NCBI GenBank assembly: GCA_016179995.1
Contig: JACPCC010000005.1
Coordinates: forward strand, 1 to 10,134
From: Candidatus Woesearchaeota archaeon
Lineage (GTDB): Archaea > Nanobdellota > Nanobdellia > Woesearchaeales > GW2011-AR9
Direction: 5' to 3'
Length of the DNA stretch: 10,134 nucleotides
Shown: one piece after another, positions 1 to 5,152 of the stretch
Layout: every line of letters starts with the position of its first letter
Numbering within the stretch: position 1 is the first letter of the stretch
The notes under the pieces: model-generated
Seen by the model: the letters and a program-made list of their open reading frames with translations, nothing else
Database searches by the model: none
Told to the model about the DNA's origin: nothing
Program-made: the position numbers and the translations under genes

Positions 1-80
1 TTTATAAAATAGGCTTAAAATAGAGCAATAGTTGTGTTGAAGTGGTGTTCTGAGAATATTTATTATAATTAAATAGTGCT

Positions 81-96
81 AAATATCTTTATAATA
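81..96 (+). promoter_or_regulatory. candidate archaeal promoter of the M29 peptidase gene
   Basis: The 159 bases before the first gene hold no ORF that I can support on either strand. The best promoter-like element is an A/T box (CTTTATAATA, 87-96) preceded by A-rich bases, resembling BRE plus TATA. A start point about 25 bases downstream would give a leader of roughly 40 bases. No Shine-Dalgarno sequence precedes the ATG at 160. In DNA this AT-rich the call is weak. Confidence 0.3.
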
Positions 97-110
97 AAGA
101 GATATTGCCA

Positions 111-162
111 TTATTAACTAAAAAATAGTATTGACTAAAAAACAGTTATTAATTAAAAAATG
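111..162 (+). repeat. three imperfect 17-18 bp tandem repeats running into a start codon
   Basis: Three consecutive units are visible at about 111-128, 129-145 and 146-162, each approximating TTATTRAYTAAAAAAYAG. The last unit contains the ATG start codon (160-162) of the M29 gene. The similarity is clear by eye, but the units are A/T-dominated, so chance or polymerase slippage is possible. No function is evident. Confidence 0.4.
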
Positions 163-1088
163 ATTATACCACAATTAAACTACCGGGCTAAAAATTTGGC
201 TAAGACGGTGATAGATTATTCCACAGAAGTGAAAGCCGGTGAGGTAGTGAAAATAGTTGGGGAGTTGGTAGCTTGGGAATTCATGCAGGAATTAGCTCGG
301 CAAGTAGTTGATAAAGGAGCGCATCCTACTATTCAAATTCTAAATCCAGAACTAGAAAAGTATCTGCTAGAACAAGGAAAAGAAGAACAATATGGCCATG
401 TTTTTGAGCATGAAATAACCAGAGCAGAAGAATCTGATGTGCACATTCGTGTTCTAGCTTCAGAAAACAATCAGTATTTAAGAGATATTGATACTGCAAA
501 ATTGATCTTACGTAAGAATTCACGCCAAGGCTTGTTTAAAATTGTTAATTCCTGGGGAAAAAGGACCAACACAGTTATTTTTCCTACGGAAGCTGGTGCT
601 AGTAGTAATAATCTAAGCAAGAGGGATTATGAACAACTGATTTATTCTGCCACTGAAGTTAATTGGACTGCAATCAGCTCTTATTTGCAGAATATTAAGC
701 ATATTTTAGATGGAGCATCTGAGGTTAGAATAGAAGTTCCAGGATCAACAGACTTACGATTTAGTTTAGAAGGACGTGGTGGTTGTATTGATGATGGACA
801 TATTAATTTGCCAGGGGGAGAAGTATTTTATGGGCCGGTTGAAGTTTCAGTAGAAGGCTTTATTACTTTTCCATATTCTCAATTTCAAAATGGATATCAA
901 ATAGGAGGAATTAGATTTGAATACAAAGAAGGAAACTTAATCAATTGAATGGTGGCGGCTTAAATCACTCGTCATTACATTGGGATCTGGTTTGTGAATT
1001 AAGAACCATCTATAACCAGCCTGGTGGAAAGATTTATGTTAATAATAAAGTTGTTATGGAAGATGACATATGGTCTTTTGAAAAATAG
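160..1088 (+). pseudogene. M29-family metallo-aminopeptidase, disrupted by an out-of-frame internal deletion
   Basis: The first open part (160-948, 262 residues) looks like the N-terminal two thirds of an M29 (AmpS/AmpT/PepS) aminopeptidase, a dimeric two-metal exopeptidase of about 370-410 residues. It includes a GGEVF motif whose Glu221 corresponds to the first metal-ligand glutamate, followed by the typical PVEVSVEG stretch. It ends at TGA 946-948. Starting at 948 in another frame, the DNA encodes the family C-terminus: NGGGLNHSSLHWDLV, then a GGKIYVNN strand, ending at TAG 1086-1088. The HWD supplies a His and an Asp ligand in this family. The middle segment, which should carry a second Glu ligand and the EK..GT.H motif, is absent. 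From the spacing I estimate that about 70-80 codons are missing. Neither fragment should be an active peptidase. It could be a real pseudogene or an assembly deletion. It is convergent with the malic enzyme gene, 35 bases away. Confidence 0.8.
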
Positions 1089-1123
1089 ATTGTTAAAAGA
1101 AATAGTATGAAATGTTATAACTA

Positions 1124-2437
1124 TCAAAATATTCCTTTAGCTAATTTTTTTCCTAATTTTTTAAGTTCGTGGGAATATTCATTTAAATTAATTTTTTTCT
1201 GGGCGATTCCTGAATTCATGGCTGCTTCTGCTATCTTGGGTGTGACTTCTGAAAGAACTCGGGGATCAAAAGGTTTAGGAATAATGTATTCTGGACCGAA
1301 AGAGAATTCTTGACCATAAGCAGCAATAACTTCTTTAGGCACTTTTTTCTTGGCTAGATCTGCCAAAGCTTTAACAGCGGCTAATTTCATTTCTTTATTA
1401 ATATGGCTAGCTCTTGTATCTAAAGCAGCACGAAATAAGAAAGGAAAACCTAAAACATTATTTACTTGGTTTGGATAATCAGATCTTCCTGTTGCAAAAA
1501 TAATTTCAGGAACAGCATTTTTAGCAACATCGTAAGCCACTTCAGAAGTTGGATTAGCCATAGCAAAAACGATAGGGTATGAGTTCATTTTTTTTATATC
1601 TTCAGCTGTTAGAACATTTGGCTTGGATAAACCGATAAAAACGTCTGCTCCAACTATAATTTCTGTTAGTGTCTTACAATTTGTTTGACGAGCAAATAAC
1701 TTTTTGTGTTCATTAATATGAAAGAGCCGGTTAGTAGTAATTACTCCTTCTCTATCAACCATAAAAATATTTTCTAGATGAGCACCAAGATCAAGAAGAA
1801 GTTTTGCAGTTGATAGAGCAGCAGCTCCTGCACCAGAAAAAACTATTTTGACATTAGAAATTTTCTTTTTTGTAATCTCCAAAGCATTTAGTAATGCGGC
1901 TGAAGCAATGATAGATGTTCCATGCTGGTCATCGTGAAAGACAGGGATATTTGCTCTTTTTTGTAATTCTGTTTCTACATAAAAACATTCAGGGGCTTTA
2001 ATATCTTCTAGATTAATACCACCAAAAGAGATGGATAAAGAAGAAATTATTTGCACTAGTTTTTCTGGATCAGATTCATTTATTTCTAAATCCATAGCAT
2101 CTATTCCCGCAAAGCGTTTGAATAAGACCGCTTTTCCTTCCATCACTGGTTTTCCAGCTAAAGCGCCAATATTGCCTAAACCTAGAACAGCCGTACCGTT
2201 AGATATTACAGCTACTAAATTGCCTTTGTTAGTGTATTTGTATGCATCATCAGGATTTATTTGTATTTCTAAACAAGGGAAAGCTACCCCCGGAGTATAA
2301 GCTAAGGAAAGTTCATCTGCAGTAGTACAAGGCTTTGAAGGATTGATTGTTAGCTTTCCTGGTTTTCCTTGATGGTGATAGTTCAAAGATTTTTCTTTTA
2401 ATGAGTTATTTAATAATCCATTTAGGTGGTGTGTCAT
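1124..2437 (-). CDS. malic enzyme, short (non-PTA-fused) form
   Basis: This 437-residue protein should oxidatively decarboxylate L-malate to pyruvate and CO2, reducing NAD(P)+, in the cytoplasm. All signature motifs are present in order. AYTPGV contains the catalytic Tyr47, and EGKAVLFK contains the catalytic Lys102. Metal ligands are Glu143-Asp144 (LEDI) and Asp169 in FHDDQHGT. A Rossmann GAGAAA loop lies at about 201-206, then the FAMANPT and ATGRSDYPNQVNNVLGFP blocks. These positions match E. coli MaeB with an offset of about 8, as I recall that protein. The length equals the malic-enzyme half alone, so the phosphotransacetylase-like tail of MaeB is absent. Cofactor choice (NAD or NADP) cannot be settled by eye. 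The gene ends in TGA followed directly by TAG. No Shine-Dalgarno precedes the ATG, and a TATA-like box sits about 34 bases upstream. In a small-genome archaeon it would link C4 acids to pyruvate. Confidence 0.93.
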   Translation of the reverse strand: MTHHLNGLLNNSLKEKSLNYHHQGKPGKLTINPSKPCTTADELSLAYTPGVAFPCLEIQINPDDAYKYTNKGNLVAVISNGTAVLGLGNIGALAGKPVMEGKAVLFKRFAGIDAMDLEINESDPEKLVQIISSLSISFGGINLEDIKAPECFYVETELQKRANIPVFHDDQHGTSIIASAALLNALEITKKKISNVKIVFSGAGAAALSTAKLLLDLGAHLENIFMVDREGVITTNRLFHINEHKKLFARQTNCKTLTEIIVGADVFIGLSKPNVLTAEDIKKMNSYPIVFAMANPTSEVAYDVAKNAVPEIIFATGRSDYPNQVNNVLGFPFLFRAALDTRASHINKEMKLAAVKALADLAKKKVPKEVIAAYGQEFSFGPEYIIPKPFDPRVLSEVTPKIAEAAMNSGIAQKKINLNEYSHELKKLGKKLAKGIF

Positions 2438-2699
2438 TTTTAAGTTAATAATTAGTTAATTATAAGTTATATACTATTATTAAATTTGAGGTTAGTATTA
2501 TTTGACATTCTTTAGGAAAAAACTGAAGATTTATATAATACTTAAGTTTAATTCCAAATATTGGTTCTTCAAATAAAGCTAATATAGAGCAATCTTTGTT
2601 ATGCTTTAAATAGTTTTTGGAATATAGTTTAAAACAAAGAATGAATAGTATAAGAGAAAGAATAGTATAAAATAAAAAAGTAAAATTAGGAGGAATAAA
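2438..2699. promoter_or_regulatory. divergent intergenic region with candidate doxX promoters and a strong ribosome binding site
   Basis: These 262 bases between divergent genes contain no supportable ORF or RNA gene. On plus, two TATA-like boxes could serve doxX: TTTATATAATA at 2530-2540 (long leader, about 140 bases) and TTTAAATAG at 2605-2613 (leader about 65 bases). A canonical Shine-Dalgarno AGGAGG at 2688-2693 lies six bases before the ATG at 2700 and is the clearest ribosome binding site in the window. Which box is used cannot be decided from the sequence. Confidence 0.45.
2466..2475 (-). promoter_or_regulatory. TATA-like box of the malic enzyme gene
   Basis: Read on the minus strand this is AGTATATAAC, centred about 34 bases before the ATG at 2437. 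Initiation about 25 bases downstream would leave a leader of only around 8 bases, which fits the lack of a Shine-Dalgarno sequence. The call rests on position and composition alone. Confidence 0.4.
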
Positions 2700-3113
2700 A
2701 TGGAAAATGTTTTGGGAAATATCTTAAAAAAGTATTCTGAACAGATTTATGTCTTGTTTAGAGTTTTAGTAGGTCTCTTGTTCTTGCAACATGGAGCACA
2801 AAAGTTGTTTGGCTGGTTTGGAGCGCAAGGAACAGTACAGTTGTATAGTTTAATGGGACTTGCAGGAGTAATTGAGTTCTTTGGTGGGTTGGCTATAGTA
2901 TTGGGATTGTTTACCAGATTAGCTGCTTTAGGTAGTGCCGTTACTATGTTAGTTGCATACTTTAAAGTACATTTCTCACTTGCTGCTTGGTTGCCAATAG
3001 TTAATAAAGGCGAATTAGCTTTGCTATATTTTGCTGCTTTCCTAGTTTTATTAGTCTGGGGTGCAGGCAAGTTAAGTTTAGAAAAAGTCTGGCTCAAGAA
3101 AGAACTATTCTAA
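2700..3113 (+). CDS. DoxX family membrane protein
   Basis: This 137-residue integral membrane protein has about four hydrophobic segments (near 16-36, 51-71, 73-90 and 105-122), the usual DoxX topology and length. The first helix ends in the family motif FLQHGAQKLFGWFG, and the last segment follows the typical NKGELALLYF stretch. DoxX proteins are poorly characterised. Members include a subunit of an archaeal thiosulfate:quinone oxidoreductase and mycobacterial proteins tied to thiol and oxidative stress. Here a role in redox or thiol homeostasis is inferred from family and neighbours only. The start is firmly set by the AGGAGG six bases upstream. A long T-tract follows the stop codon, so it probably forms its own transcription unit, separate from the next gene. 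It could also be a generic DoxX/SURF4-superfamily protein unrelated to metal handling. Confidence 0.88.
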   Translation: MENVLGNILKKYSEQIYVLFRVLVGLLFLQHGAQKLFGWFGAQGTVQLYSLMGLAGVIEFFGGLAIVLGLFTRLAALGSAVTMLVAYFKVHFSLAAWLPIVNKGELALLYFAAFLVLLVWGAGKLSLEKVWLKKELF

Positions 3114-3116
3114 GTA

Positions 3117-3158
3117 ATTTTCTTTTTTTTATTTTATTTTTTAGTTTATTTTTTGTTT
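3117..3158 (+). terminator. T-rich archaeal-type terminator after doxX
   Basis: Several runs of four to eight T residues follow the doxX stop codon at once, including an eight-T run near 3123-3130, with no GC-rich hairpin. Oligo-T tracts of this kind end archaeal transcripts without stem-loops. The tract separates doxX from the following metal-associated gene. Confidence 0.6.
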
Positions 3159-3214
3159 AAGTATACGTAAGGAAATTTTTATTCTAAATTTATGGTTGCA
3201 GTATACTAAAACAA

Positions 3215-3236
3215 AACCATTATAACTGTAGTGGTT
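3215..3236. promoter_or_regulatory. imperfect palindrome upstream of the 53-residue gene, possible operator
   Basis: The sequence starts AACCATTA and ends TAGTGGTT. About 16 of its 22 positions are symmetric, with perfect five-base ends (AACCA/TGGTT). A further arm ATGGTT (3192-3197) can also pair with AACCAT at 3215-3220. The element lies just upstream of the TATA-like box at 3245-3252, a location used by archaeal activators. It does not resemble the ArsR-type site at 4598-4621, so a different regulator would be involved. No regulator is assigned. Confidence 0.35.
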
Positions 3237-3244
3237 ATCTAAAC

Positions 3245-3281
3245 TATATAAGAGTAGACAATAGTCTTTAAAAAAGAGGTG
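3245..3281 (+). promoter_or_regulatory. TATA-like box and Shine-Dalgarno of the 53-residue gene
   Basis: A TATATAAG box at 3245-3252 lies about 40 bases before the ATG at 3287. A GAGGTG Shine-Dalgarno at 3276-3281 lies five bases before that ATG. A start point 25 bases below the box would fall almost at the ribosome binding site, giving a very short leader. The clear ribosome binding site supports translation of this small ORF. Confidence 0.5.
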
Positions 3282-3286
3282 TGAAA

Positions 3287-3448
3287 ATGGTATGGACAGG
3301 AATGATGGGTGGTTATGGTCCCGGTTGGGGAATGGGTAGTTTATGGATGCTTGTAGCTATAGCAGTATGCAGTTTTATCTTCTCTGTAGTCTTCTGGCTC
3401 TGTTATAATTGGCTGGTCGCAAGTAAGTGCATGAACAAGAAAAGATAA
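3287..3448 (+). CDS. 53-residue Met/Gly/Trp-rich single-pass membrane peptide
   Basis: The ATG has a good GAGGTG Shine-Dalgarno five bases upstream. The product is 53 residues long: a short head rich in Met, Gly, Trp and Tyr (MVWTGMMGGYGPGWGMG), one hydrophobic helix at about residues 18-45, and a basic tail (KCMNKKR). It contains three cysteines (28, 39, 48) and five methionines, four of them in the head or at the helix entry. Small peptides with an MMGG-GWGMG-type head and one helix (SHOCT-like or related short hypotheticals) are common near copper ATPases in archaea and candidate-phyla bacteria, as I recall. The Met and Cys content and the nearby copA make a role in metal binding or in assisting a membrane partner plausible, but this is inference. 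The gene is followed by the methyltransferase after 38 bases, probably in one transcript. Confidence 0.75.
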   Translation: MVWTGMMGGYGPGWGMGSLWMLVAIAVCSFIFSVVFWLCYNWLVASKCMNKKR

Positions 3449-3486
3449 GAAAGAATAGAAAAAAAGCAAACTGGGAAAAATTAAAG

Positions 3487-4107
3487 ATGGCTTTAACTAC
3501 AAAAGAAGTAAGCTTGAAATATGATATTACTTCTTTTTTTTATGATTTTTTTGAATTTCCAATAGAAGTTTTGCTGTTCCGAAAATGGCGAAAAGAACTT
3601 TTGAAAGATGTTAACTGCAAAGTTTTGGAAATAGGTGTTGGTACGGGGAAGAATTTGCCCTACTACGATTTTTACAAAGTCAAACTAACGGCTGTAGACA
3701 TCAGTCGTGGGATGCTCAAAAAAGCTAAAAATAGAGCAGAGACTAAAAAATATCCAGTTACATTTAAGCTTCTTAATTCAGAGAAACTGCCATTTAAAGA
3801 TAATTCATTTGAGTATATTATTGTTACTTTTGTTCTTTGTTCTGTATCTAATCAGTTAGAAACTCTAAAAGAGATAAAAAGAGTGTTGGAACCGAACGGA
3901 AAAGTGTTGTTCCTAGAACATGTTTTGAGTAAAAATAAGTTTATTGCTTTTCTAGAGAAAATGCATAATCCCATCATGAAGTTCTTAACTGGTGCAAATA
4001 TTAATAGAGATACAGTTGGCAGTATTAAGAAGAGCGGATTGAAGATTCTTTCAGAAGAGAATTTAGCGCTAAAAGACGTGTTTAAGAAGATAGTGGTAAA
4101 AAAATAG
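3487..4107 (+). CDS. class I SAM-dependent methyltransferase, METTL7/UbiE-like
   Basis: The protein has 206 residues from the ATG at 3487. Motif I, VLEIGVGTG (residues 46-54), and the acidic end of strand 2 (VDIS, Asp71) form the S-adenosylmethionine pocket. LPFKDNSFEYII and the LEHVLS block complete the Rossmann fold. The N-terminal SLKYDITSFFYDFFEFP stretch and the late NINRDTV motif resemble the METTL7 branch of the methyltransferase type 11/UbiE group. Human METTL7 proteins are thiol methyltransferases, while other relatives act on lipids or quinones, so the substrate is open. Between a membrane peptide and a metal module, a thiol, metalloid or lipid substrate is conceivable. A GTG at 3427 would extend the protein by 20 Lys/Glu-rich residues and overlap the upstream gene, with no ribosome binding site. 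The ATG aligns better with the family start, so I chose it. Confidence 0.82.
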   Translation: MALTTKEVSLKYDITSFFYDFFEFPIEVLLFRKWRKELLKDVNCKVLEIGVGTGKNLPYYDFYKVKLTAVDISRGMLKKAKNRAETKKYPVTFKLLNSEKLPFKDNSFEYIIVTFVLCSVSNQLETLKEIKRVLEPNGKVLFLEHVLSKNKFIAFLEKMHNPIMKFLTGANINRDTVGSIKKSGLKILSEENLALKDVFKKIVVKK

Positions 4108-4140
4108 ATTGCTTTAAAAAACACTATGGAATATTATGGA

Positions 4141-4473
4141 TTATTCAAGGTTAACATCAGGAATGAAGATATAATGATCATTTTGCTCCCTAGTCGGAAA
4201 AATTAATCCATAATTAAATTTATCTGTACTTAATTCAATTACAGCAGGTTGAACAAGACTACCAATATCTCGGCTATTTGATTTTCTTAAGAGAAGAATA
4301 GGTGCAACATAGTAAGATTGCGGAGAACGATTAGTACCTATATTGATAGGCATGATAAGTAACTTTTCTATGATGAAATTAAGATTATAAGCATGCTCTA
4401 CCAACTGAGTAAAATCAGTAGTCTTACTTTTATTATACTTTTGATAGTCTTTATTACTAAGTTTAATTTCCAT
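4141..4473 (-). CDS. hypothetical protein, 110 residues
   Basis: I do not recognise this protein. It opens with a charged segment rich in Lys and Asn (IKLSNKDYQKYNKSK), followed by alternating hydrophobic stretches (NLNFIIEKLLIMPINIG, YYVAPILLLRK, QPAVIELS, NYGLIFPT, HYIFIPDV). These read like beta strands of a small soluble domain. There are no cysteines, signal peptide or clear membrane helix. It is convergent with the methyltransferase gene (33 bases between stops) and divergent from arsR. The amino acid composition looks coding rather than random, and no better ORF covers the region. A minus-strand TATA-like box at 4531-4540 could drive it. Its placement inside the metal region may be incidental. 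Confidence 0.65.
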   Translation of the reverse strand: MEIKLSNKDYQKYNKSKTTDFTQLVEHAYNLNFIIEKLLIMPINIGTNRSPQSYYVAPILLLRKSNSRDIGSLVQPAVIELSTDKFNYGLIFPTREQNDHYIFIPDVNLE

Positions 4474-4530
4474 TTTTTAAACGCTATTTAATAACTTTTG
4501 TTTGATTATGCAACATAGAGACCATAGAGA

Positions 4531-4540
4531 TTATAAATAT
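4531..4540 (-). promoter_or_regulatory. TATA-like box for the 110-residue gene
   Basis: On minus this reads ATATTTATAA, about 60 bases before the ATG at 4473, which would leave a leader of roughly 35 bases. The rest of the 4474-4592 stretch shows no other recognisable element. This is a composition-based guess. Confidence 0.3.
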
Positions 4541-4592
4541 TATCTGCTTCAAATAGTTACATCAAAAAGCATAAAAATAAAAAAACAAAACA

Positions 4593-4621
4593 TTTAAATA
4601 GTTGAGCAATTATTCAACTAT
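4593..4621 (+). promoter_or_regulatory. TATA-like box with overlapping ArsR/SmtB-type operator
   Basis: A perfect inverted repeat, ATAGTTGA and TCAACTAT, flanks an 8-base spacer GCAATTAT at 4598-4621. The AATT centre is also symmetric. The TTGA-N8-TCAA core around an AATTAT-like centre matches the known ArsR/SmtB operator style (as in SmtB and CzrA sites). Its left edge overlaps a TTTAAATA box at 4593-4600, and the right edge ends 26 bases before the arsR ATG, near the expected start point. A bound repressor would block TBP/TFB or polymerase. This strongly suggests autoregulation of arsR, with copA downstream. Confidence 0.75.
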
Positions 4622-4647
4622 ATTTAATAACAATAAGGGAAAATATC

Positions 4648-5019
4648 ATGCTAATAAAACAAAACGAATTAAGCAAAATCACAGGATTCTTTTCATGCCT
4701 AAGTGATGAGACCAGGCTAAAGATTATTTTAAGCATATTAGAACAACCTAAAACAGTCAATGAAATTCATCAAATGCTCGGTGAAGAGAAATTGGCCTTA
4801 TCTGCAGTATCGCATCAATTAACATTAATGAGTAATCTCGGAATTGTTGAGTTCGAGAAAACTGGTCGAAGTAAATCTTTCCGCTTGTCCAAGCAGTTCT
4901 GCTGGTGTATTTTAAGAAAAGCGCTAGGACATTTTGAGGAAAAAGGTGGATGTAAAGCTTGCCAAGAGGCTAAGAAATTAAATCCAATTAGGGAGTTTAA
5001 AAGTAGTTTTAGAATATAG
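4648..5019 (+). CDS. ArsR/SmtB-family metal-responsive repressor
   Basis: This 123-residue winged-helix protein opens with the family block LSDETRLKIILSILEQPKTVNEI (about residues 18-40). The recognition helix LSAVSHQLTLMSNLGIV spans about 51-67, followed by the wing EKTGRSKSFRLS. ArsR/SmtB proteins are dimeric repressors released from DNA by metals. The classic alpha-3 ELCVCDL metal site is absent. Instead, the cysteines cluster in the last third: Cys85, Cys87, Cys102 and Cys105, with His95 between them and Cys17 near the N-terminus. This could form a thiolate site for Cu(I) or another soft metal. A perfect operator-like inverted repeat lies 26 bases before the start. copA follows after 133 bases, so ArsR most likely controls itself and the ATPase. 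A weak AAGGG ribosome binding site lies near 4633. Confidence 0.9.
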   Translation: MLIKQNELSKITGFFSCLSDETRLKIILSILEQPKTVNEIHQMLGEEKLALSAVSHQLTLMSNLGIVEFEKTGRSKSFRLSKQFCWCILRKALGHFEEKGGCKACQEAKKLNPIREFKSSFRI

Positions 5020-5031
5020 ACATTAACAAGT

Positions 5032-5070
5032 AGATAAGAATAAGAAGAATAAGAAGAAGAATAAAAATAA
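5032..5070. repeat. purine-only microsatellite between arsR and copA
   Basis: The spacer contains irregular repeats of AATAAGAAG-like units, almost wholly A and G interrupted by single T residues. The rest of the 133-base gap is A/T-rich without a clear hairpin, T-tract terminator or strong TATA box (a weak one lies near 5091-5100). This fits read-through transcription from arsR into copA. It may be simple slippage sequence with no function. Confidence 0.45.
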
Positions 5071-5152
5071 TGAGATAGTAAAAATAATGTTAATAATTAA
5101 GTAAGTAGTAATCTGGAGTAAATAAGAAAAATACTAGAGGATATAAATAAAA

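Noticed and set aside
946..948. TGA recoded as Gly or Trp (as in some candidate-phyla bacteria), making the M29 gene continuous
   Set aside because: Reading through TGA hits TAA five codons later and does not reach the HWD frame. The long copA gene contains no in-frame TGA, as it would under such a code.
2661..2673. Bacterial -10 box TATAAAAT ahead of doxX
   Set aside because: No plausible -35 element lies 16-18 bases upstream, and the sequence is too A/T-rich for the hexamer alone to mean anything.
3427..3486. GTG start giving the methyltransferase 20 extra N-terminal residues
   Set aside because: It overlaps the upstream small gene by 22 bases, has no ribosome binding site, and adds a low-complexity Lys/Glu stretch before the point where the family normally begins.
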